Positions 1 through 7,171 of a stretch of 40,049 nt of DNA are shown piece after piece. Made by a program: the position numbers and the translations under genes. The notes beneath the pieces were generated by a model that did not search any database, was not told the DNA's origin, and worked only from the letters and a program-made list of their open reading frames with translations. The DNA comes from Planctomycetota bacterium (GTDB lineage Bacteria > Planctomycetota > JACQVV01 > JASMLP01), in contig JASMLP010000018.1 of the NCBI GenBank assembly GCA_030748635.1, forward strand, positions 1 through 40,049, in the 5' to 3' direction. Every line of letters begins with the position of its first letter. Position 1 is the first letter of the stretch.

Positions 1-7
1 GGAGGGG

Positions 8-1960
8 CTAGCGCTGGATCTCGCAGTTCGGCAGGGCCTTCTGGAGTTCCTGGACTCCGGCGTCGGTGACCTTGTTGCCCCTAAGCCAGAGCATTTTCAG
101 CTTCGTGAGCCCCTTCAGGTGCACCAACCCCGCATCGGTGACCTTGGTGTTCCACAGGTAGAGCTCTTCCAGATTCGTGAGTCCCTTCAGATGTACCAGC
201 CCGGCGTCAGTGACTTGTTCTGCGTTTACAAATTGCAGCGATTTTAATCTCGTAAACTCTTTGAGATGCACCAATCCGGCATCGGTGATCTTGGTGTCCA
301 TCAAGTGGATTTTAGTGAGTTGTGTCTGTCCTCGAATCAACTCGTCTAATTGCTGGTCTGTGCAATTTTCGGGTATATCCAGATCGGCGTATTGAACGGA
401 GAGGTTGGGTAATGCTACTCGCAATTTTCTTAATCCCGCCTCGGTGACATGGGGGCTTGAAATAGATAGGTATTCCAGATTTTTCAAACCTTTCAGGTGT
501 AGTAGTCCTACATCACTGATCGGATTGAACGCCAAATCGAGATCCTCGAGATTCACGAGTTCGCCCAGATGGATAAGATCCTCATCCGTAATCTTGGCAT
601 AACGCAATTCCAACGAGGTGACATTTAAACATTGACGTTTGTGATGGTAGTCTCCGGGCTTCAGTCTCTGTAGCAGTGCCAAAACCTCGTCGCTGAGAGT
701 ACGCGCTTGCATAACGAGGGCATGTTCTTCCAGATCTTCCCGGGAATAATATTGTTTATCTTGTTCAACGCCGGTCTTGGACGCTTTGATGTCCGCGCCG
801 AATCCTAGGTCGCCGTAGAGTCCATCGGAACCGTAGCTGGTGAGTTTGAAGTTCCGGCCCTTATAGAGACGCTCGTAAAGGAAGTTGTTTCCCCATGCAT
901 CTTTGGGAAGGGTCTCCATGTACGGTTTTCCCGTACTCTTGCTCCTCTCTTCGAGAGACTTGAGATTCTGGGGGAATTTTCTGCCGTTATCTAAATAGTA
1001 CTTGTTGAGGGCTTTGACGATTTCCATCACCAGAGTCTTGGTGAGGGCATGTTCTTCCACATCTTCCTGTGAGTAACTGTAACGAATCTCGCAATGGAGG
1101 ATTTTCCTGAGATTTTGAATACCCGAAGGAGAGATCTTGGTCTTCTTTATTTCGAGCCATTTCAGGTTCGAAAGCCCTTTCAGATGGGCCAGACCCACAT
1201 CGGAGACAGGAGTATCGTTCAAGCTTAAACTTTTCATGCTGGTGAGCTCTTTCAGAAATTCCAACCCCGCACCAGTGACCTTGGTGTGGGATAGGTAGAG
1301 CTCTTCCAGCTTCGTGAGTCCCTTCAGATGCACCAGGCCTGCGTCGGTGATGGAGGTGTAACTGAGACTGAGCCACTCAAGTTTCGTGAGCCCCTTCAGG
1401 TGAATCAGGCCGGCATCGGTGACCTGGGTGTTGTGCAGGTAGAGCCTTTTCAGGTTCGTGAGCCCCTTCAGGTGTGCCAGGCCAACGTCGGTGACCTGGG
1501 TGTCGGCTAGGTCGAGAGACTTAAGTTTTGTGAGCTCCTTGAGGTGTTCCATCCCAGCATCGGTAACTCCAATGCCACCCAGGTCAAGTCCTTTGAGATT
1601 GATGAGTCCTTTCAGATGTGCCAGTCCAGTATCGGTAGTTGTTGGGAAATCTGGATACAGGTGATGTTGGAGAATGAGGATCTTTAGATTCGGGAGTTTT
1701 TTTAGATGGACTAACCCCGCATCGGTGATTTGGGCGCTCCGAATAGAAAGAACGTTTAGTTTCTGGAGTTTCTCTAGGTGGACTAACCCAGCATCGGTGA
1801 CTTTGGTGTTCACGATCCAGAGACTTTCCGCATTCGGGAATTTCTTCACTATTTCAGCAAATTGTTGGTCGTTCGTTTCATTTGGCAATACGAGTTCTCC
1901 CTGTCCCCAGGCAGTAGACGCCAATAGAACAGCCACCAACCCAATCATCACGCTAAGCAT
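8..1960 (-). CDS. Secreted LRR protein with internal GspG-like domain
   Basis: This 650-residue protein probably acts outside the cytoplasm in binding; no catalytic site is visible. I place the start at 1960 because GGAGGAAT lies just upstream and because the following signal peptide (MLSVMIGLVAVLLASTAWGQ) matches the N-terminus of the LRR protein at 14823. LRR units of about 24 residues (VTDAGLVHLKGLTNL type) fill the first ~290 residues and the last ~230. Between them, about residues 297-393 (nt 780-1070), is a segment resembling the C-terminal domain of type II secretion major pseudopilins (GspG): an N-terminal helix, LDNGRKFPQ, LPKDAWGN and SYGSDGLYGDLGFGADI. The pilin hydrophobic helix is absent. 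A second short SREDLEEHALV stretch follows the insert. The LRR units are long near-direct repeats in DNA. Family assignment is firm; function is unknown. Confidence 0.85.
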   Translation of the reverse strand: MLSVMIGLVAVLLASTAWGQGELVLPNETNDQQFAEIVKKFPNAESLWIVNTKVTDAGLVHLEKLQKLNVLSIRSAQITDAGLVHLKKLPNLKILILQHHLYPDFPTTTDTGLAHLKGLINLKGLDLGGIGVTDAGMEHLKELTKLKSLDLADTQVTDVGLAHLKGLTNLKRLYLHNTQVTDAGLIHLKGLTKLEWLSLSYTSITDAGLVHLKGLTKLEELYLSHTKVTGAGLEFLKELTSMKSLSLNDTPVSDVGLAHLKGLSNLKWLEIKKTKISPSGIQNLRKILHCEIRYSYSQEDVEEHALTKTLVMEIVKALNKYYLDNGRKFPQNLKSLEERSKSTGKPYMETLPKDAWGNNFLYERLYKGRNFKLTSYGSDGLYGDLGFGADIKASKTGVEQDKQYYSREDLEEHALVMQARTLSDEVLALLQRLKPGDYHHKRQCLNVTSLELRYAKITDEDLIHLGELVNLEDLDLAFNPISDVGLLHLKGLKNLEYLSISSPHVTEAGLRKLRVALPNLSVQYADLDIPENCTDQQLDELIRGQTQLTKIHLMDTKITDAGLVHLKEFTRLKSLQFVNAEQVTDAGLVHLKGLTNLEELYLWNTKVTDAGLVHLKGLTKLKMLWLRGNKVTDAGVQELQKALPNCEIQR

Positions 1961-2048
1961 ATCATTCCTCCGGTTTTCAATTTCCCCAGGGTAGCGTCTT
2001 CTGGGAAATGGGACAAATTTTTGGAGAGCGACCAAGATATATAAGGGG
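1961..2048 (-). promoter_or_regulatory. Conserved leader shared with the second LRR gene
   Basis: Read on the minus strand, these ~88 bases upstream of the LRR gene match 14737-14822 upstream of the second LRR gene at most positions, including TATATCTTGGTC, AAAAATTTG and AGAAGACGCTACCCTGGGG, and end in the ribosome binding site. They probably carry the promoter and 5' UTR and were duplicated with the gene. The conserved block stops next to the repeat copy at 2061. Confidence 0.65.
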
Positions 2049-2060
2049 CGACCCACCAGT

Positions 2061-2082
2061 AAAAGGGTGCCAGCCCGATTAG
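2061..2082 (+). repeat. RAYT-type interspersed repeat, copy 1
   Basis: AAAA followed by GGGTGCCAGCCCGATTAG. CCACCAGT precedes it, as it does (inverted) at the tandem copies near 37236-37303, so the full unit is about 30 bases. It forms an inverted pair with the copy at 2581-2600; the 500 bases between hold a broken LRR gene. Confidence 0.8.
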
Positions 2083-2273
2083 CCGTCTAGAAAGAAAGCT
2101 GCCGCTCTCTTGAAAAAACCGGTTCGCTGATCCGGACCTGGGGCCGATTGTTCATTCGGGGATTGAGTTGCGTTCGTATTCTCAGCCATATCAGAAACCT
2201 TTTGCTTTCGATTATCCTGTTTTCACTCCCCCCAGCGTAGCGGGAACGGGGCTTGGTCTCTACGGGGGAGGGG

Positions 2274-2577
2274 CTAGTGATAGATCTTGCAGTTCGGCAG
2301 GGCCCAGTCGAGCTCCTGGACTCCGGAGTCGGTGGCCTTGGTTTGGGAAAGGTAGAGTATTTTCAGCTTCGTGAGCCCCTTCAGATGCACCAGGCCCGTG
2401 TCAGTGACATCGATGTTTTCCAGGAGGAGGTATTCCAGATTAGTGAGTCCCTTCAGATGTACCAGTCCCGCATCGGTGATCTTGGTTTTGGACAGGTCGA
2501 GGATTTCCAGCTTCGAGAGGCCCTTCAGATGCACCAGCCCCGCATCGGTGATCTTGGTTTTGTTCAGGTAGAGCGGC
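2274..2577 (-). pseudogene. 5'-truncated LRR gene fragment
   Basis: This is the C-terminal ~100 residues of an LRR protein, with four repeats ending in GVQELDWALPNCKIYH, which resembles the end of the gene at 8 (GVQELQKALPNCEIQR). There is no signal peptide or start region. Reading upstream, the LRR frame meets TAG and then the interspersed repeat at 2581, so the 5' part is missing exactly at the repeat edge. The 3' flank (GGAGGGGCTAG, 2268-2278) also occurs next to the end of the first LRR gene at positions 1-12, which points to a recent duplication that was later broken. Confidence 0.8.
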
Positions 2578-2580
2578 TAG

Positions 2581-2600
2581 CTAATCGGGCTGGCACCCTG
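2581..2600 (-). repeat. Interspersed repeat forming the norB 3' end
   Basis: CTAATCGGGCTGGCACCCTG on the plus strand. On the minus strand the repeat encodes the last five residues (GCQPD) and the TAG stop of the NorB-like protein. It is in inverted orientation to the copy at 2061. Confidence 0.85.
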
Positions 2601-3987
2601 ATTTGGGGCGATGAATTCTCCACGCGGCGCGAATAAAATGCGCGGCGAACGATCCGAGCGCTCCCGCCAGGAGAGTGCCCGATAGGACGAAAAGAGCGAT
2701 CAAGATGCCGTGGGCGGTACGCTCTCCGGCTACACTCCAGGATCCAGCAAGCTGGGCCAGACCTCGTTCGATACCCAGGCGAAATAGACAGCCGAGAAAA
2801 AGAGCGAGCGACAGGTTGGCCACGATAAAACGGACTTTACAACCGCGTGGCGGTGACAGGCACATGTTCCCTGAACGTTGCGAGAGGACCAGAGCGATCG
2901 CCGCGATCAATAGAAAGGTGTTGATCCCAATCATCGACCCCATGACGTGAGCGACGGTCACGTATGTGCCGTGAGTCAGTCCGTTGATGGCTGGTATCGA
3001 TATCGCCAGAGCGAGCATCAAGTTGATCGCGTTCCAGAATGTCGCGGAGGACAAAAAGAGGCGGGGCATCGTCTTGCTCGCTTCTTGCGCGGCGCGTCGG
3101 TCCACAATGGCACGCATCAGGTCGAAGAGGACTTTGGCCAGGATGATGGCTTCGGACATGCTCACCACGAACGAAAACTTTCGAATCGCAAGCGACATGG
3201 GCAGATGATAGGTGTGATGAGCGAAATTTGTGAGCGAGTTGAGAAGAGCTAACCCGAAGAGCGCCCACTCCAGTCGCCCCGGCCGTTTGGGTAAGTCCTT
3301 CAGGAGACGACTTCCGGCCCAGAGCGCCGCGCCGTAAATGAGCATATTCCAGGAGCCGATCAGTGTTCCGTAAGACTTCCACTGGAGGGCGATGTCGCGA
3401 ATTACGCTGCGACGAACCGCCGTCAGGAGATGCGCATGGATTTCGATAAAGGATCCGAAAAAAAGGAGAAATCCGGCCAACCACATCCAGAGCCAGATGG
3501 GGCGGCCGTTGGAAGCGTCGGACTGATCGGAATCCTCTTTCTTGACCGCGTGTCGGGTGGGCCATCGACCGAAGTAATCGATGAAATTGGCGAACAGAAG
3601 ACCCCACACGAGAAGAATCGCCGGCGAAAAAACGGCGGGGAAAAATATATATTCGCGTCCGCTCGTCCACCCCAGCAGGGTCGAAATAGAAAATCCAACC
3701 GTAAGAGCAGCTACGATCCAGCCGCTGACTCGCAGGGCTCCAGGAAATCGGGCTCGATCTCCAATTACGTGAATGATGACTCCAAGAGCGGAGAGAAAGA
3801 TCCACCCGAGAACCCAGCCGACATGAAGTCGTCGCACAACCGGAAAAAGATGGGTTGGCATATTCCCGCCCGGACGCGCATACAGAATCGCTGTGCCCAC
3901 CCCAGCCAGTAAGGCCGCGAGAAGACAGAATCCGCCCAGGCCGAGATAAAGTTCCACGGGCGATCGTTGTGTCGTCGAATTTTTCAT
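2581..3987 (-). CDS. norB: NorB-like heme-copper nitric oxide reductase subunit
   Basis: A 468-residue integral membrane protein of the heme-copper superfamily, closest to the NorB large subunit of cytochrome c-dependent NO reductases (2 NO to N2O). Start 3987 is an ATG overlapping the norC stop (ATGA). Residues that can be matched: helix II His55 (low-spin heme), His257-His258 (FeB), Glu279, and THGTYVTVAH with His347 (heme b3). The HisVI position, 51 residues before His257 as in Pseudomonas NorB, is Tyr206; the following Glu positions read Ile210 and Asn214; the second axial ligand of the low-spin heme (AHGH in canonical NorB) reads AHVM, giving Met349. It is therefore a divergent NOR-type enzyme, and NO reduction is inferred rather than assured. 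The final residues are encoded by an inserted repeat. Confidence 0.75.
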   Translation of the reverse strand: MKNSTTQRSPVELYLGLGGFCLLAALLAGVGTAILYARPGGNMPTHLFPVVRRLHVGWVLGWIFLSALGVIIHVIGDRARFPGALRVSGWIVAALTVGFSISTLLGWTSGREYIFFPAVFSPAILLVWGLLFANFIDYFGRWPTRHAVKKEDSDQSDASNGRPIWLWMWLAGFLLFFGSFIEIHAHLLTAVRRSVIRDIALQWKSYGTLIGSWNMLIYGAALWAGSRLLKDLPKRPGRLEWALFGLALLNSLTNFAHHTYHLPMSLAIRKFSFVVSMSEAIILAKVLFDLMRAIVDRRAAQEASKTMPRLFLSSATFWNAINLMLALAISIPAINGLTHGTYVTVAHVMGSMIGINTFLLIAAIALVLSQRSGNMCLSPPRGCKVRFIVANLSLALFLGCLFRLGIERGLAQLAGSWSVAGERTAHGILIALFVLSGTLLAGALGSFAAHFIRAAWRIHRPKSGCQPD

Positions 3988-4370
3988 TTCGCCGAGAATC
4001 TGGGGGGCGGCCACCTTTTTCCTGGCCATCGACCGCTGGAACTCACCGCGGTCAAGTAGTGGCTGAGATCTTCGATTTCAGATTCTTCGAGATCTTGTTT
4101 TGGCATCAACTGAGACCCGAGTTGCACCATGGTTTTCAAATAGTTCGGTCCCGTGCGATCCATCAGTTGGGTCAAGTCCGGTCCAAGGAACCCTCCCAGA
4201 CCGTACAGTTGATGACACGAGATACAGCCGGAACGTTCCCAGACCAATTTCCCTCGAACCGCGGCAGCTGACAGATGATCGGGGCGGTTGTTTTCAAGTG
4301 GAGCGGTATATACCCAGATGGAAAAGAGAAGCCAACCCGCACCAATCAAACCGACCAGGCGCCTATTCAC
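3984..4370 (-). CDS. norC: NorC-like membrane-anchored cytochrome c
   Basis: A 128-residue protein: one N-terminal membrane helix (LVGLIGAGWLLFSIWVY) and a periplasmic monoheme c domain with CISCH, the NorC-like stretch LYGLGGFLGPDLT, and a candidate Met ligand in QLMPKQ. It would pass electrons to the NorB-like subunit with which it overlaps by four bases. I chose the GTG at 4370 because AGGAG lies six bases upstream; an in-frame TTG at 4403 has no good ribosome binding site. A sigma-54 promoter candidate lies about 400 bases upstream. Confidence 0.8.
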   Translation of the reverse strand: MNRRLVGLIGAGWLLFSIWVYTAPLENNRPDHLSAAAVRGKLVWERSGCISCHQLYGLGGFLGPDLTQLMDRTGPNYLKTMVQLGSQLMPKQDLEESEIEDLSHYLTAVSSSGRWPGKRWPPPRFSAK

Positions 4371-4778
4371 GGCAACTCCTTTCGACTTTTCAGCTGGCGC
4401 CAAGACTTTCCCTCAATACCCGGAGGGGTCATCTCGAGGGGGCTCGTCTCGTATCTGGATCCGACGGCCAGGCTCGGGGTGGATGTTTCCTGTTCCAGAT
4501 CACCCGTCCGCGGCACCGGTTCTTGCCGGCTATCGCGCAAAGTCGAGTCCGGCGGGGGCAAGGGGCTCAAGAGAGATCACACTTTCTGGGCGTCGGGAAT
4601 CGTCGACCCGAAACCGCAAGGTTCGTAACAAGCAATCTCTGAAAAACCGTCAGCATGAAATCTGTTTCCTTCCAGGTTCGTCGCTTTCGATTTGATCGTC
4701 ATCTTCAGAAGAAGCGGCGATGTGGCCCTGTTCTTGACATCGTCAATACGCGATGAGCGCTACCTTGATCGATTTTCA
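4371..4778 (-). other. Long untranslated leader of norCB (inferred)
   Basis: No convincing gene is seen here on either strand; short open frames lack ribosome binding sites and family features. If norCB is transcribed from the sigma-54 promoter at 4779-4795, this is an mRNA leader of about 400 nt. It contains the small palindrome TTGACATCGTCAA at 4734-4746. Confidence 0.4.
4734..4746. promoter_or_regulatory. Palindrome TTGACATCGTCAA
   Basis: A perfect inverted repeat TTGAC-N3-GTCAA. It resembles CRP/FNR/NnrR-family half-sites, but those operators normally have a four-base spacer, so this is a weak candidate. It lies about 35 bases downstream of the inferred norCB start site. Confidence 0.25.
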
Positions 4779-4795
4779 AGCAAATGGGATGCCAA
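4779..4795 (-). promoter_or_regulatory. Sigma-54 promoter upstream of norCB
   Basis: The minus strand reads TTGGCATCCCATTTGCT. The -24 GG and -12 GC are ten bases apart, as sigma-54 (RpoN) promoters require, and the two boxes are close to the TGGCAC / TTGCW consensus. The nos and cox operons have near-identical sites. Confidence 0.65.
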
Positions 4796-4875
4796 CTTCG
4801 CACATCGAGGAAATGCTCGATTGACTAAACCGTAGGTGCTCGTCGCGACCTCTTTTCGACCATTCGGGTCGAGGT

Positions 4876-4893
4876 GGGCGAGGAATCTCGCCC
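4876..4893. other. Inverted repeat GGGCGAG-GAAT-CTCGCCC
   Basis: A perfect 7-base stem with a 4-base loop between norCB and the lyase gene. A second inverted repeat, TCGACC-N5-GGTCGA, lies just before it (4856-4872). Both are roughly 65-110 bases upstream of the norCB promoter, where an activator site could lie. Function unknown. Confidence 0.3.
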
Positions 4894-5051
4894 AGTGCTG
4901 GGAAAAATTGCTCTGTCAGTCCGGAAAATCTTTTCGGAATCGTTCTGTTTCGTGGAAATTCTTCGACGGCTCGAATTTTGCTGTTTGATCTGTCTCGGTC
5001 TATTCCGAGGTTGGGATTCAGTTCAAGAGTGGGGTAGCAGAAGGAGCGTTC

Positions 5052-6512
5052 ATGATCGATTCAGTTGACCAGGGTTTTGATCTGGGTTGTTTGCCTACAC
5101 ATCGCACAAAAGTTTGCGAATCGATACCGATCACCACCCGTAAACAGCGCCTGTTGACACTGAAAAAGGCGAACTACAATCTTTTCCAGATTGCGTCGCG
5201 CGATGTGACGGTCGACCTCTTGACCGACAGCGGGACGGCAGCGATGAGTGCGGCCCAGTGGGGCGCGCTCATTCAGGGCGACGAAGCTTACGCGGGGAGT
5301 CGTTCGTTCGAACAGTTCCAGAACACCGTTCAAACTCTTACCGGGTTCGAGCACGTCATCCCCACTCACCAGGGAAGAGCGGCGGAACGCCTTCTCTGCT
5401 CTCTTTTGCTGAAGCCCGGACAATATGTTCTGGCTAACCATCACTTTGATACTACGCGGGCCAATGTCGAGATGACTGGCGCCATCGCCATGGATCTTCC
5501 CTGTTCGGAATACCAAAAGGACGATCCCAGCGCCCCTTTCAAAGGAAACATAGATCTGGAATTACTCGAACAGTTTCTGAGCCAACACGCGCCCAGCAAC
5601 ATCGGATTTGTTCTTCTCACCATTACCGATAATTCGGCCGGAGGACAGCCGGTTTCACTTCAAAATGCTCTGGAGGTCAGCCGACTCGCCAAAGAACACG
5701 GAGTTCCTCTCTACCTGGACGCCGCTCGTTTTGCAGAAAACGCCTGGTTCTCCAAAAAATACGACCCTTCACTGGCCAGGCGATCGTTGACCGAGATCGC
5801 TCTCTCTTTTTTCAGTCTGGCTGACGGGTGCTTGATGAGCGCCAAGAAAAACGGACTGGCAAATATCGGTGGGTTCCTGGCCATCCGCGACCAAGAAATC
5901 ACAGATAAACTTCGTGAACTGTGCACTCTCTGGGAGGGATTTCCCACGTATGGAGGTCTGGCAGGTCGGGATCTCGCGGCGATTGCTGTCGGTCTGGAGG
6001 AGTGTATCGAGGAGGGAATTCTTCGCGGACGTATCGCCCAGGTTCATCGCCTGGGAAATGCGCTGGTTTCCCACGGCTTCCCGGTACAGACTCCCTTTGG
6101 AGGACATGCGGTTTTCATCGATGCCGCTCGAGCGCTTCCGCACCTCGAGCCCAAGGATTTTCCTGGGCACGCTCTCGCCTGCGCTTTCTATCTCGAAGGC
6201 GGGATTCGCACAGTAGAAGTCGGATCCTTGATGCTTGGTCGGGGAATACCCGACACCCCCGACTTCGTGCCGGCTGAACGCGAATGGCTGCGACTGGCGG
6301 TCCCAGCTCGAGTTTACGGAAACGATTGGTGCGACTACACCGCCCTGGTCGGTCGAAACCTTCTCCAGAATCGAAGTCAGATTCCTCCCTACCGCCTGAT
6401 CCGTTCGCCCGAACGTTTGAGGCATTTTACGGCGACTCTTGCCCCCGAATTCAGGAACGTTTTACCCGACGTCAACGAATGCAGAGTGAAGGGGACCCCG
6501 TTCGTTCGATGA
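5052..6512 (+). CDS. tnaA: Tryptophanase / tyrosine phenol-lyase family lyase
   Basis: A 486-residue PLP-dependent beta-eliminating lyase, slightly longer than the ~470 of E. coli TnaA. Members cleave tryptophan to indole, pyruvate and ammonia, or tyrosine to phenol. Family stretches run in order: DLLTDSGTAAMS, GDEAYAGSRS, PTHQGRAAE, HFDTTRA, TDNSAGGQPVSL, LDAARFAENAWF, the PLP lysine in SAKKNG (Lys266), EGFPTYGGLAGRD and LRHFTATL. The substrate-side motif reads GIRTVEVGS, like tryptophanase (GIRAVEIGS), and lacks the tyrosine phenol-lyase arginine (RSMERG); NIGGF after the lysine is more like tyrosine phenol-lyase. I favour tryptophanase. It sits alone between norCB and the nos operon. Confidence 0.8.
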   Translation: MIDSVDQGFDLGCLPTHRTKVCESIPITTRKQRLLTLKKANYNLFQIASRDVTVDLLTDSGTAAMSAAQWGALIQGDEAYAGSRSFEQFQNTVQTLTGFEHVIPTHQGRAAERLLCSLLLKPGQYVLANHHFDTTRANVEMTGAIAMDLPCSEYQKDDPSAPFKGNIDLELLEQFLSQHAPSNIGFVLLTITDNSAGGQPVSLQNALEVSRLAKEHGVPLYLDAARFAENAWFSKKYDPSLARRSLTEIALSFFSLADGCLMSAKKNGLANIGGFLAIRDQEITDKLRELCTLWEGFPTYGGLAGRDLAAIAVGLEECIEEGILRGRIAQVHRLGNALVSHGFPVQTPFGGHAVFIDAARALPHLEPKDFPGHALACAFYLEGGIRTVEVGSLMLGRGIPDTPDFVPAEREWLRLAVPARVYGNDWCDYTALVGRNLLQNRSQIPPYRLIRSPERLRHFTATLAPEFRNVLPDVNECRVKGTPFVR

Positions 6513-6532
6513 AGGCCGCTTGAAAAATTTAG

Positions 6533-6757
6533 ATCACTCCGTTCGATCCAGGCGGTCGCTCGGATATCTCCTGGATTTCTACTCTCAAGCAGATGGCGCT
6601 GGAGAAGCCGGGGACAACGTCGGAATTTCTGGCTCTCTACGGGGTAGGGGAAAGCAAGCTGGAAGCTTATGGAACGATTTTTCTGGAAGAGATCGCTCGC
6701 TTCGGAGGAAAAGACGAGGAACCGGTTTCCCCAGAATTTGGACCGGATCCTTCCTGA
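6533..6757 (+). pseudogene. RecQ HRDC-domain remnant
   Basis: An open stretch reads TLKQMALEKPGTTSEFLALY then GVGESKLEAYGTIFLEEI and ends at TGA 6755-6757. This is the second half of an HRDC domain as found at the C-terminus of RecQ helicases. No helicase or RQC domain is present; a stop precedes the stretch at 6530-6532 and the lyase gene ends just upstream. An internal ATG at 6593 could give only 54 residues. I read it as the surviving 3' end of a deleted recQ-like gene. Confidence 0.7.
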
Positions 6758-6960
6758 TCAAACCCTATTCGGTTTTCGTCGGTTGCTGACGAGTCGAAGA
6801 GAGAGCGTTTTACCTCTGTCTTTCGTCTATTTGCGTGATCGCCTTTTCAAAGTTTGATATTTGGCTTTGGGAAAGTATCAGCGCTCTGAAACGAATTTTC
6901 AGATTAACGAGCGAAGGGAGAGCGGGAATTTTCTTTCCTGAAACCGACACGAGCTATCGG

Positions 6961-6988
6961 GAGAATTCCCCAATATTTGGGAATTCTC
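6961..6988. promoter_or_regulatory. Enhancer-like palindrome upstream of nos operon
   Basis: GAGAATTCCC-N8-GGGAATTCTC is a perfect 10-base inverted repeat about 115-140 bases upstream of the nos -24 element, the usual distance for an NtrC-type activator site. Its AATTCCCCAAT..TTTGG core recurs at 23284-23298 upstream of the cox sigma-54 promoter. Confidence 0.5.
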
Positions 6989-7100
6989 TCGATGGCTTGA
7001 CGAGCGGTCATTCTCCGTTTCGTGTCAGACTTCTGTTCATGAAAGATGCATGTGCCTGTCGGTATTGATGTTAGAGGTGGAGGTTTTGATTTATTTCTTT

Positions 7101-7116
7101 TGGCATCTTCTTTGCT
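7101..7116 (+). promoter_or_regulatory. Sigma-54 promoter of the nos operon
   Basis: TGGCATCTTCTTTGCT: GG and GC are ten bases apart and both boxes are close to consensus. The inferred start site is near 7127, about 45 bases before the first gene. Apart from the HRDC remnant, the enhancer-like palindrome and this promoter, 6758-7171 holds nothing I recognise. Confidence 0.7.
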
Positions 7117-7171
7117 AAAGGATTCATTGCTCCATTCTGAAAGTGATGGCCCGTTCAAGCGGAGGAATTAG

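Noticed and set aside
4763..4780. CTTGA-N7-TCAAG as an FNR box
   Set aside because: The spacing between half-sites is one base too long for FNR/CRP operators.
4963..4982. Possible sigma-54 promoter upstream of the lyase (CGGCTC..TTTTGCT)
   Set aside because: Spacing is right but the -24 box matches poorly compared with the three accepted sites.
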